DNA from: Clostridiales bacterium
GTDB lineage: Bacteria > Bacillota > Clostridia > Oscillospirales > Acutalibacteraceae
Assembly (NCBI GenBank): GCA_022799115.1
Contig: JAAWNT010000022.1
Location: 1 to 32,090, forward strand
DNA length: 32,090 bases
Reading direction: 5' to 3'
In this document: in pieces, positions 24,974-31,785 of the stretch
Numbering within the stretch: position 1 is the stretch's first letter
Layout of the letters: every line of letters begins with the position of its first letter
Translations under genes and position numbers: made by a program
Notes under the pieces: model-generated
What the model saw: the letters and a program-made list of their open reading frames with translations, nothing else
Told to the model about the DNA's origin: nothing
The model's database searches: none

Positions 24974-25783
24974 ATGTTTGTTATTATTAAAAAAAGGCAG
25001 GTCGGCATTGCGCTGCTTTGCTGCATACTGCTGGCAGCCATTATCTTCTCACTGACTCGGATCAACCCTCAAACCGTTACGGCGTCAACCTCCAATACCA
25101 ATTGGGGGCTTAGTTTTCCTGAAAAGGGGAAAAAACCGGTTGGCAACGCCACAGCCGAGGCTTTAAAAGAATACGACGCCTATTATGTTGGAAACTCCGA
25201 TCAAAAAATGATCTATCTAACCTTTGACGCCGGATATGAAAACGGGTATACTCCCGCTATTCTAGACGCTCTTAAAAAGCATCATGTGAAGGCTACTTTT
25301 TTCGTTGTGGGCAACTACATTCAAACCAGTCCAGATCTAATCAAGCGCATGGTAAAAGAGGGGCACACCGTAGGAAACCATACCATGAGCCATCCGGATA
25401 TGTCAAAAATAGCAGATATGGAATCGTTTCAAAAAGAGATCAACTCTCTGGAAAGCTTATATCAAGAGACAACCGGTCAACCGATGAAAAAATACTATCG
25501 TCCTCCCCAAGGAAAATACAGCCAGCAAAATTTAAAGATGGCCAAGGATATGGGATATCATACATTTTTCTGGAGCCTGGCCTATGTGGATTGGTATGTT
25601 GACAAACAGCCTACCAAAGAGCAGGCCTTTGATAAACTGCTTTCACGCATACATCCTGGCGCCGTAGTCCTGTTGCACAGCACCTCAAAAACCAACGCCG
25701 AAATTCTTGATGACCTCCTCAGCAAATGGGAAGCAGAAGGATATACCTTTGGAACCTTAGATCAGCTGTGCGGCGCTTCCTAA
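24974..25783 (+). CDS. pdaA: PdaA-like polysaccharide deacetylase (spore cortex)
   Basis: 269 aa with an N-terminal membrane anchor or signal (about 10-28), then a NodB-fold deacetylase domain. LTFDAGYENGYT (Asp85) is the PdaA-type version of motif 1; GNHTMSH supplies metal ligands His136 and His140; RPPQGKYS is motif 3; VVLLHS is near the end. In Bacillus, PdaA removes N-acetyl groups from muramic acid so that muramic delta-lactam forms in spore cortex, needed for germination. The ribosome site is weak (GGCGGTG). It is an isolated gene. Another peptidoglycan deacetylase of the same fold is possible, but the GYENGYT motif favours PdaA. Confidence 0.85.
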   Translation: MFVIIKKRQVGIALLCCILLAAIIFSLTRINPQTVTASTSNTNWGLSFPEKGKKPVGNATAEALKEYDAYYVGNSDQKMIYLTFDAGYENGYTPAILDALKKHHVKATFFVVGNYIQTSPDLIKRMVKEGHTVGNHTMSHPDMSKIADMESFQKEINSLESLYQETTGQPMKKYYRPPQGKYSQQNLKMAKDMGYHTFFWSLAYVDWYVDKQPTKEQAFDKLLSRIHPGAVVLLHSTSKTNAEILDDLLSKWEAEGYTFGTLDQLCGAS

Positions 25784-25812
25784 AAGGATATAGGCAACGC
25801 CATTGGAGCAGC

Positions 25813-25960
25813 CTAATGAAACGCCTTTTTAAATTCAGCATGTGACATCGGTCGATGATTTCTGTCGTTTGAATCTGTTAAGTGCCTCCCACCAAATGTA
25901 TGGTGAATGTTTTTCGCTTTATTAACGTCTAAAACCGCCCTTAGGCATTGGTTGACTCTT
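25813..25960 (-). other. possible fragment of a coding element
   Basis: A minus-strand open stretch (to a TAG at 25813) reads AVLDVNKAKNIHHTFGGRH and then LTDSNDRNHRPMSHAEFKKA, which is protein-like in composition. Its upstream part runs through the rplL terminator, so it has no credible start. It could be the 3' remnant of a gene or chance; I recognise no family. Confidence 0.2.
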
Positions 25961-25969
25961 TTATCACAT

Positions 25970-26004
25970 AAAAAGGCGCCGGCTGAATTAGCCGGCGCCT
26001 TTTT
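25970..26004 (-). terminator. terminator after rplL
   Basis: A 15-bp stem (25970-25984 with 25990-26004) has a 5-base loop and a U-run in the rplL direction. It starts 17 bases after the rplL stop. Confidence 0.9.
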
Positions 26005-26020
26005 ATGCATGAAATGCAAC

Positions 26021-26398
26021 TTATTTTACTTCGATCTCTGCGCCAGCCTCGGTCAGCTTGGTCTTCAGAGCTTCTGCATCGTCCTTGGAGATGCCTTCCT
26101 TAACGGGCTTCGGAGCCTCGTCAACCAGAGCCTTAGCTTCCTTCAGGCCCAGGCCGGTCACTTCGCGGACAACCTTAATAACAGCGATCTTGTTGGCGCC
26201 AGCACTCTTCAGGATCACGTCAAACTCGGTCTTCTCTTCTGCAGCAGCGGCAGCACCGGCAACAGGAGCAGCGGCAACAGCAACAGGAGCAGCGGCAGAA
26301 ACACCAAACTCCTCTTCCAGGGCTTTAACGAGCTCGCTGAGCTCCAGAACGGTCAGGGACTTTACATCTTCAATCAGCTTTACAACTTTATCAGACAT
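26021..26398 (-). CDS. rplL: ribosomal protein L7/L12
   Basis: 125 aa stalk protein of the 50S subunit that recruits translational GTPases. The N-terminal dimerisation helix ([20 protein letters not shown]) leads to an Ala-rich hinge at about 35-53, then the C-terminal domain with [27 protein letters not shown] and [11 protein letters not shown]. The ATG at 26398 follows GGAGG. Last gene of its operon, 55 bases after rplJ. It is followed by a strong terminator, so rpoB is not in the same unit. Confidence 0.97.
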   Translation of the reverse strand: MSDKVVKLIEDVKSLTVLELSELVKALEEEFGVSAAAPVAVAAAPVAGAAAAAEEKTEFDVILKSAGANKIAVIKVVREVTGLGLKEAKALVDEAPKPVKEGISKDDAEALKTKLTEAGAEIEVK

Positions 26399-26453
26399 GT
26401 TTCGTTACCTCCAAAATTTTAAATTAGTTATGTTGGGCCTAAAGCCCTATGAA

Positions 26454-26984
26454 TTATGCGCTTTGTTTTTCTGCGATTGCATTCAGTGCAACAACCAGGC
26501 CCTTCATAGTACCATTAAGCACAGTGACGAAACCGGTAATCGGAGCATTCAAGCCGCCGAGCACCTGGGCAACCAGAACTTCCTTGCTGGGCAGTTTGGA
26601 GAGATTCTCCACCTCTGCAACATCAATGGCTTTTCCTTCTACAAAGCCGGCCTTGGGCTTTATGCTCTTGTTCTTCTCAGCAAATTTGCAGAGAATACGT
26701 GCAGCAGCCACATGGTCATCCTTGCTGACAGCCAGAGCTGTGGTCCCTTCCAAAACGGAATCCAAGCCTTCGATGCCCGCTTCTTTCGCGGCACGGGACA
26801 GCAAAGTGTTTTTCACAACAAAGTAATCCACACCGGCCTCGCGCAGCTCTCTGCGCAGCTTCGTATCATCTGCGACATTGATGCCTTTGTAATCCACGAT
26901 CACACCGGCACAGGCGCTTTTCAGCTTTTCAGTCAGCTCAGCAACGATCTGCTTTTTCTGCTCTAAAATCTTCTCGCTTGGCAA
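26454..26984 (-). CDS. rplJ: ribosomal protein L10
   Basis: Base of the ribosomal stalk, binding 23S rRNA and the L7/L12 dimers. 176 aa from a TTG at 26984. GGAGGTGA lies 10 bases upstream, and the product begins PSEKILEQKKQIV as L10 should. A GTG/ATG further up lies inside the leader and gives an unrelated N-terminus. VDYKGINVADDTKLRRELREA and FVVKNTLLSRAA are typical of the rRNA-binding domain, and the C-terminal helix carries L12. Expression is probably controlled by the leader and attenuator immediately upstream. Confidence 0.95.
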   Translation of the reverse strand: MPSEKILEQKKQIVAELTEKLKSACAGVIVDYKGINVADDTKLRRELREAGVDYFVVKNTLLSRAAKEAGIEGLDSVLEGTTALAVSKDDHVAAARILCKFAEKNKSIKPKAGFVEGKAIDVAEVENLSKLPSKEVLVAQVLGGLNAPITGFVTVLNGTMKGLVVALNAIAEKQSA

Positions 26985-27022
26985 AATTGATTCACCTCCA
27001 CAAAATGGGATACCGTGCACAT

Positions 27023-27055
27023 AAAAAGCCCCTTCCACACTACCGCGGAAGGGGC
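27023..27055 (-). terminator. attenuator terminator in the rplJ leader
   Basis: A 9-bp GC-rich stem (27047-27055 with 27028-27036) is followed by five U (27023-27027), about 30 bases before the rplJ ribosome site. Transcription must pass it to reach rplJL, as expected for autoregulation by L10-L12. Confidence 0.75.
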
Positions 27056-27156
27056 GCAAATATCCGAAAATACGGAATTTCTACGTCTCCAATCCTCGGC
27101 AGGCTGGAATACACCAATTACGCTTACGCACCTGCTGTCTTAAGAAAAGATCAGCT
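27056..27156 (-). promoter_or_regulatory. rplJ leader: L10 leader (binding site of the L10-L12 complex)
   Basis: A ~100-base untranslated segment between the internal promoter and the attenuator. It includes GCCTGCCGAGGATTGGAGAC, like the conserved part of Firmicutes L10 leaders. L10-L12 binding there would favour the downstream terminator. The structure was not folded computationally. Confidence 0.6.
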
Positions 27157-27162
27157 TATACT

Positions 27163-27191
27163 ATTTTAGCACAAGTATTACTGCTTGTCAA
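27163..27191 (-). promoter_or_regulatory. internal promoter for rplJ-rplL
   Basis: A consensus -35 TTGACA (27186-27191), a 17-base spacer and TAAAAT (27163-27168), starting just after the rplA stop. It allows L10 and L12 to be made independently of L11 and L1; L12 is needed in several copies per ribosome. Confidence 0.7.
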
Positions 27192-27199
27192 TAGTCTTA

Positions 27200-27895
27200 T
27201 TAACCGCCCAGCTTGGCGGGATTGATGCGAATACCAGGGCCCATGGTGGTAGCAACCACACAAGAGCGGATGTACTGGCCTTTTGCAGAAGCAGGCTTCG
27301 CCTTCACAACAGCGCCCAACAGGGTATCAAAGTTATCCTGCAACTTCTCTGCGCCAAAGGAAGCCTTTCCAATGGGGCAATGAATGATGTTGGTTTTGTC
27401 CAGACGATATTCGATCTTACCGGCCTTCGCCTCTTTAATTGCCTTAGCAATATCCGGGGTAACAGTACCGGCCTTCGGGTTAGGCATCAGTCCACGGGGA
27501 CCAAGCACCTTACCAAGACGTCCCACCAGACCCATCATATCAGGGGTAGTGATCACAACGTCAAAATCCATCCAGCCTTCATTCTGAATCTTCTGGGTCA
27601 TCTCTTCTGCACCCACAAACTCTGCGCCGGCTTCTTTTGCCTTTTCAATGTTGTCGCCCTTGCAGATGGCCAGAACACGCACGTTCTTACCAGTTCCATG
27701 GGGCAATACAATGGCGCCGCGAACCTGCTGATCTGCATGACGGCTATCCACACCCAGCTTCACGTGAACCTCTACGGTTTCGTCAAACTTAGCGGTTGCG
27801 GTCTTCACACAGACGTCAAGCGCTTCGTTGGTATCATAAAGCTTTGCTCTGTCGATCAGCTTCATGCTGTCGACATATTTTTTACCGTGTTTCAT
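27200..27895 (-). CDS. rplA: ribosomal protein L1
   Basis: 231 aa, full length. It binds the 23S L1 stalk and, in many bacteria, its own mRNA as a repressor. The opening [19 protein letters not shown] and the signature [20 protein letters not shown] are recognisable, then [14 protein letters not shown]. The ATG at 27895 has a GGGAGG site. It follows rplK by 60 bases. Confidence 0.97.
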   Translation of the reverse strand: MKHGKKYVDSMKLIDRAKLYDTNEALDVCVKTATAKFDETVEVHVKLGVDSRHADQQVRGAIVLPHGTGKNVRVLAICKGDNIEKAKEAGAEFVGAEEMTQKIQNEGWMDFDVVITTPDMMGLVGRLGKVLGPRGLMPNPKAGTVTPDIAKAIKEAKAGKIEYRLDKTNIIHCPIGKASFGAEKLQDNFDTLLGAVVKAKPASAKGQYIRSCVVATTMGPGIRINPAKLGG

Positions 27896-27955
27896 TGGTT
27901 ATCCTCCCTATTGAGTGGTAAAATCGGATTACTTCCTCCCACCCGGGTAATTTGA

Positions 27956-28381
27956 TCAGTCGACTACTTCTACGCCCATGCTGCGCGCGGTACCTGCGAT
28001 CATGCTCATCGCACTTTCCACGTTGGCCGCGTTCAGGTCAGGCATTTTCTGCTCGGCAATCTTCTTGATCTGTTCACGGGTAATCTTTGCAACCTTGGTC
28101 TTGTTGGGCACGCCGGAACCACTCTCAATTCCGCAAGCTTTCTTAATAAGGATCGCAGCGGGAGGAGTCTTGGTTACAAACGTGAAAGAACGATCCGCAT
28201 AAACGGTAATAACGACCGGGATAACCAGTCCAACATCGTTCTTTGTGCGCTCATTGAATTCCTTCGTAAACGCCATAATGTTGACGCCGTGCTGACCTAA
28301 CGCAGGTCCTACAGGCGGCGCCGGGGTTGCCTTGCCAGCAGGTATCTGAAGCTTAATAAAGCCAGTAACCTTTTGAGCCAT
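27956..28381 (-). CDS. rplK: ribosomal protein L11
   Basis: 141 aa, the normal length, from the ATG at 28381 with GGAGG upstream; the longer open frame is non-coding leader. The N-terminus [20 protein letters not shown] precedes [19 protein letters not shown], the Pro-rich thiostrepton region. It binds the GTPase centre of 23S rRNA. The 117-base gap from nusG holds several hairpins. Confidence 0.97.
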   Translation of the reverse strand: MAQKVTGFIKLQIPAGKATPAPPVGPALGQHGVNIMAFTKEFNERTKNDVGLVIPVVITVYADRSFTFVTKTPPAAILIKKACGIESGSGVPNKTKVAKITREQIKKIAEQKMPDLNAANVESAMSMIAGTARSMGVEVVD

Positions 28382-28411
28382 TTTTTTGCACCTCCAAAAT
28401 TCGTGGTAAAT

Positions 28412-28485
28412 TGCGGAACGGCTTATAATTGCCGCACCTCCCACAGGGGCATTGCCCCTTTCATAACGAGCGGCGTTTGGGCCGC
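28412..28485 (-). promoter_or_regulatory. hairpin cluster before rplK, possible L1 operator
   Basis: Three stems lie in the nusG-rplK gap: gcggc/gccgc (28470-28485), aggggc/gcccct (28445-28459) and tgcgg/ccgca (28412-28436). On the mRNA, GTGGGAGG (28437-28444) sits between the last two and matches the sequence of the L1 site in 23S rRNA, suggesting feedback by L1. No U-run is present. Confidence 0.4.
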
Positions 28486-28498
28486 CAATTACCTAAGG

Positions 28499-29020
28499 TT
28501 ATTCCACCGGCTCTGCTTGATCTAGCTCAAGCTCTACCGGCGTTTCGCGTCCAAACATAGAAACTGTTACACGGACGCAGTTTTTGTCGGTATCCAGTTC
28601 CTCCACCGTACCCACAAATCCCTCAAGGGGACCGTCCACGATGCGAACCGAATCGCCAACCTCGTAGGAAACCTCCACTTGCTTGGTTTCCACACCCAGT
28701 CTTGCAACTTCCTCATCCGTCAAAGGGATCGGCTTAGAAGACGGTCCTACAAAGCCGGTACAACCGCGGATATTCCGCACCACATACCAGGATTCATCGG
28801 TAAGCACCATCTTGACAATAACATAACCGGGGAAAATCTTTCGCTCCACCTCGCGACGCTTGTTATCTTTAATCTCGGTCACAGTTTCGGTGGGAACGCA
28901 AATCTCCTGGATCAGATCCTGAAGCTGTCTGTTTTCCACAGTCTTTTCAAGATTGGACGCTACTTTGTTTTCATACCCGGAATACGTATGGACAACGTAC
29001 CACTTTGCTTCTTCAGACAT
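28499..29020 (-). CDS. nusG: transcription elongation/antitermination factor NusG
   Basis: 173 aa. The N-terminal NGN domain (WYVVHTYSGYENKVASNLEK; FPGYVIVKM; VRNIRGCTGFVGPSSKP) is followed by a C-terminal KOW domain with VRIVDGPLEGFVGTVEELD. It binds RNA polymerase and couples it with Rho or the ribosome. The ATG at 29020 has GGAGG upstream, 3 bases after secE, indicating translational coupling. Confidence 0.97.
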   Translation of the reverse strand: MSEEAKWYVVHTYSGYENKVASNLEKTVENRQLQDLIQEICVPTETVTEIKDNKRREVERKIFPGYVIVKMVLTDESWYVVRNIRGCTGFVGPSSKPIPLTDEEVARLGVETKQVEVSYEVGDSVRIVDGPLEGFVGTVEELDTDKNCVRVTVSMFGRETPVELELDQAEPVE

Positions 29021-29023
29021 AGC

Positions 29024-29281
29024 TTATCCTCCATGACTAATGCTCATAAATGTGCTAAACAGAGCGGTCAGACCATAATCCAGTCCAAAGATAAACAAGC
29101 CAATCACGATAATCATGACCAGTACCACGCCCATATTCCGGAACACGGCTTTTGGGGTGGGCCATACGATCTTTTTGATCTCGTTCTTGCAGTCGCGGAG
29201 GTATCTGCCAGCCCGAACAAGGAAATTTGGCTTCTTGTTCGCTTTCTTTTCGGCCTTTTTCTCAGCCTTGTTTTCAGCCAT
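29024..29281 (-). CDS. secE: preprotein translocase subunit SecE
   Basis: 85 aa. A Lys/Ala-rich N-terminus precedes the conserved amphipathic segment RYLRDCKNEIKKIVWPTPK and a single transmembrane helix (MGVVLVMIIVIGLFIFGLD). It clamps SecY in the translocon. It sits between rpmG and nusG, the standard order. Confidence 0.95.
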   Translation of the reverse strand: MAENKAEKKAEKKANKKPNFLVRAGRYLRDCKNEIKKIVWPTPKAVFRNMGVVLVMIIVIGLFIFGLDYGLTALFSTFMSISHGG

Positions 29282-29300
29282 TCTCTGTTCCTCCGTCCAA

Positions 29301-29450
29301 TTACTTGGTTTCTTTGTGCAGAGTATGCTTCTTGCAGAATCTGCAGTACTTGTTCATTTCAAGCCTGTCCGGATCGTTCTTCTTGTTTTTCATGGTGTTG
29401 TAGTTGCGCTGTTTGCACTCTGTGCAGGCTAGTGTAATTTTTACTCTCAT
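29301..29450 (-). CDS. rpmG: ribosomal protein L33 (zinc-binding form)
   Basis: 49 aa from the ATG at 29450 with GGGAGG upstream. Four cysteines (9, 12, 36, 39) form the zinc site, so this is the Zn-containing paralogue and not the Zn-free stress version. [18 protein letters not shown] is a typical end. First gene of the rpmG-secE-nusG-rplKAJL series. Confidence 0.97.
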   Translation of the reverse strand: MRVKITLACTECKQRNYNTMKNKKNDPDRLEMNKYCRFCKKHTLHKETK

Positions 29451-29486
29451 GACGGCACCTCCCGGTATACGGAATATTTTAGCCTC

Positions 29487-29521
29487 CCTCGATTGGGCAC
29501 AAAAAATAAGCCCTGTTGAGG
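29487..29521 (-). promoter_or_regulatory. leader hairpin before rpmG
   Basis: Outer stem CCTC/GAGG (29487-29490 with 29518-29521), a symmetrical 4-by-4 internal loop, then inner stem gggc/gccc (29495-29498 with 29510-29513), near the start of the transcript. Its role is unknown; a 5' stabiliser or a ribosomal-protein site is possible. Confidence 0.35.
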
Positions 29522-29528
29522 TATTAAT

Positions 29529-29557
29529 ACTATAACACAACATAGAATGCGGGTCAA
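29529..29557 (-). promoter_or_regulatory. main promoter of the rpmG-secE-nusG-rplKA operon
   Basis: On the minus strand TTGACC (29552-29557), a 17-base spacer and TATAGT (29529-29534). Confidence 0.65.
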
Positions 29558-29655
29558 GGACTTTTTTTCCAAAATGTTATGTCTTTTTTGAGGCTGTCTT
29601 ACATTATATTCAATAGGAAATTCCTATTTCATATCATTTATTTAAGGGCTTCCCC

Positions 29656-30447
29656 TCACCGTTTGCTGTTTAAAGTATCCGCGACAAACCGTTTTTCTTT
29701 CTTTTTCTTTTCCGGCTTGATCGTCTTTCCCTTCAGACGGACGGAATGCTTCCAGGCCTTTTTCAGCTCGTCGCTAAGGTATTCTTCCAGTTTATGAGCG
29801 CTCTCTCCCTCAATGGAATTGAGAATCACATAAGTGATGATGCCCCTAACGTCCAGATCGCCCGACGCATAACAATCGCTCATCACGGCGCCCAGCTTTT
29901 TCATCTGCTGCTCTGGCCGGTTCTCCCTGAGAAAATACTGAATCTTAGGCAGCGCTTTTTCTTTTGCAAAGGTAACTCCGCGGAAGGACTCGTAGCTCTC
30001 CTTCTCCCAACGGATCTCCTCCCTTAGCTCCGGAAAAAAATTGACCAGCCGGTTCATAAAAAACAAAGGGTCCACATTCGTCTCGTCCTCTTTTTTTCTC
30101 TTTTTGGAGGCCTTAATCATCGCTTTTCTTTTGGGCCCTTGAATGGTTTCCACAAAATCAGCCGCAATACTTTCCGCTTCCCGCTCCGTGTCCTCCTGGG
30201 GATCAAACAGCCACACCGCCAGGGACTTCCAGCTGTTATCCGGGCCGGACTCGGTCATCGGGCATGTGCGCAGCTCAAAGCGCTTTTTTACGGTATCGTA
30301 CAAAACGCTGTACGCGGCGGTCTCCCCGGTATAAAGGGCGATCCTGTCCCCTTCTTGCTTGTTTTCCACATTTTGCCGCGTAAACTCCTGCTCTGCCAGC
30401 GCCTCCTCCACTTTTGCCGTAATCAGGTCAAACGCCTTTTTCTCCAA
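29656..30447 (-). CDS. unrecognised charged cytosolic protein
   Basis: 263 aa from a TTG at 30447, 9 bases after GGGAG. It is soluble, with no signal or membrane segment. The N-terminal ~105 residues look alpha/beta (YSVLYDTVKKRFELRTCPM; SWKSLAVWLFDPQEDTE). A Lys-rich linker follows (KRKAMIKASKKRKKEDE), then a helical domain starting FFMNRLVNFFPELREEI, and a very basic tail with PEKKKKEKRF. The basic linker and tail suggest contact with nucleic acid or ribosomes, but this is inference. Upstream of ddl-murI and divergent from it. I recognise no family. Confidence 0.75.
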   Translation of the reverse strand: MEKKAFDLITAKVEEALAEQEFTRQNVENKQEGDRIALYTGETAAYSVLYDTVKKRFELRTCPMTESGPDNSWKSLAVWLFDPQEDTEREAESIAADFVETIQGPKRKAMIKASKKRKKEDETNVDPLFFMNRLVNFFPELREEIRWEKESYESFRGVTFAKEKALPKIQYFLRENRPEQQMKKLGAVMSDCYASGDLDVRGIITYVILNSIEGESAHKLEEYLSDELKKAWKHSVRLKGKTIKPEKKKKEKRFVADTLNSKR

Positions 30448-30611
30448 AAAGAATCACTCCCGAATTTATATATTTTCAGTCACTTGATTGCCGCTTGTCC
30501 CAAACCATCACAAAACATAGCTATTGTATCATATTTGCGCTTAGTTGTCTATTATATTACTTTCTCATCAATTTGTCACTCTTTTTTCCCATTCTTTCTC
30601 CCGATAAGGAA

Positions 30612-30640
30612 TTGCGCGGGATGAGGGGATGTGGTAATAT
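30612..30640 (+). promoter_or_regulatory. ddl-murI promoter
   Basis: TTGCGC (30612-30617), a 17-base spacer and TAATAT (30635-30640). An inverted repeat CAATAC/GTATTG (30655-30660 with 30672-30677) follows in the leader. Confidence 0.55.
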
Positions 30641-30702
30641 ATAGTATCGTAACCCAATACATTAATTTAGGTATTGATTAAATGAAATGGGAGCGTGATC
30701 TC

Positions 30703-31785
30703 ATGATAAAAAAACGCATCGCGGTGTTGTTCGGCGGGGCGTCAACGGAACACGAGGTGTCCAGAATGTCGGCCGCTTCGATCCTGCGCAATATTCCTCA
30801 AAATAAATACGACGTTATTCGGATTGGTATCAGTAAGGAAGGCCGCTGGTACTTATATAATGGTTCTGTGGATTCTATCCTGGACGGAACTTGGGAACAG
30901 CATCCGGACAATCTGCCGGCCTTTCTGTCCCCGGATACCGGCGTTCATGGACTGATCGTACTGAGAGGCGCCGAATATGAAATCCTGCCGTTGGATGGGG
31001 TTGTGCCGGTTTTGCATGGAAAAAACGGCGAGGACGGTACTGTGCAAGGACTGCTTCAGCTGGCGGGGATTCCCTATGTGGGCTGCGACGCCACCTCTTC
31101 CGCCGCCTGTATGGATAAAGTGATTACCAATGTGATGCTACAATACGCCGGAATTCCTCAGGCCAAATTCACCTGGCTTTACCGCAGCGAGCTGGAAAAG
31201 GATCCCGCCGCTGCCGCAGAAAAGGTAGAAACCGAACTAAAGGAGTATCCCGTCTTTGTCAAGCCGGCCAATGCCGGTTCCTCCGTGGGCGTGAGCAAGG
31301 CCTCCAATCGGGAAGAATTGATCGCCGCTATGCGCAAAGCGGCGAAGGAAGATCGCAAAATTCTGATCGAAGAAAACATCGTCGGCCAGGAGGTGGAATG
31401 CGCCGTGCTGGGAAACGACGTTCCTTCCGCTTCTCAGGTGGGAGAAATCGCCCCCTCCAGCGACTTTTACGACTACGACGATAAATATGTAAACGGCACC
31501 TCTCTGCTTTATATCCCCGCCCACATCGACGAGGAAACCTCCGAAAAGCTTCGCCAGCGGGCGCTGAACGCCTACCGCGTGATGGGTTGTAGCGGTTTGG
31601 CCCGGGTGGATTTCTTTGTGCGCAGCAGCGACAAAGAAGTACTGCTCAACGAACTGAACACTCTTCCCGGCTTCACTCCCATCAGCATGTATCCCAAGCT
31701 GATGGAGGCTGAAGGGGTTTCCATCGAAGACCTGATCGACAAGCTGATTACTCTTGGATTTGAAAGGGCGGAACAACATGATTGA
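30703..31785 (+). CDS. ddl: D-alanine--D-alanine ligase
   Basis: ATP-dependent joining of two D-alanines for peptidoglycan stem peptides; ATP-grasp fold. 360 aa from the ATG at 30703, 8-9 bases after GGGAG; an ATG at 30682 adds seven non-conserved residues. LFGGASTEHEVS gives the binding Glu, LHGKNGEDGTVQG and FVKPANAGSSVGVS follow, and NELNTLPGFTPISMYPKL is the metal/substrate motif. The loop FYDYDDKY keeps the Tyr typical of D-Ala-D-Ala enzymes, unlike vancomycin-resistance ligases. It overlaps murI by 8 bases, so the two are co-translated. Confidence 0.95.
   Translation: MIKKRIAVLFGGASTEHEVSRMSAASILRNIPQNKYDVIRIGISKEGRWYLYNGSVDSILDGTWEQHPDNLPAFLSPDTGVHGLIVLRGAEYEILPLDGVVPVLHGKNGEDGTVQGLLQLAGIPYVGCDATSSAACMDKVITNVMLQYAGIPQAKFTWLYRSELEKDPAAAAEKVETELKEYPVFVKPANAGSSVGVSKASNREELIAAMRKAAKEDRKILIEENIVGQEVECAVLGNDVPSASQVGEIAPSSDFYDYDDKYVNGTSLLYIPAHIDEETSEKLRQRALNAYRVMGCSGLARVDFFVRSSDKEVLLNELNTLPGFTPISMYPKLMEAEGVSIEDLIDKLITLGFERAEQHD

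Noticed and set aside
26058-26966. 302-codon plus-strand frame over rplL and rplJ
   Set aside because: It crosses two ribosomal protein genes and their gap; low-complexity Ala/Thr/Ser shadow.
27185-27955. 256-codon plus-strand frame over rplA
   Set aside because: Antisense to rplA, no ribosome site, no domain.
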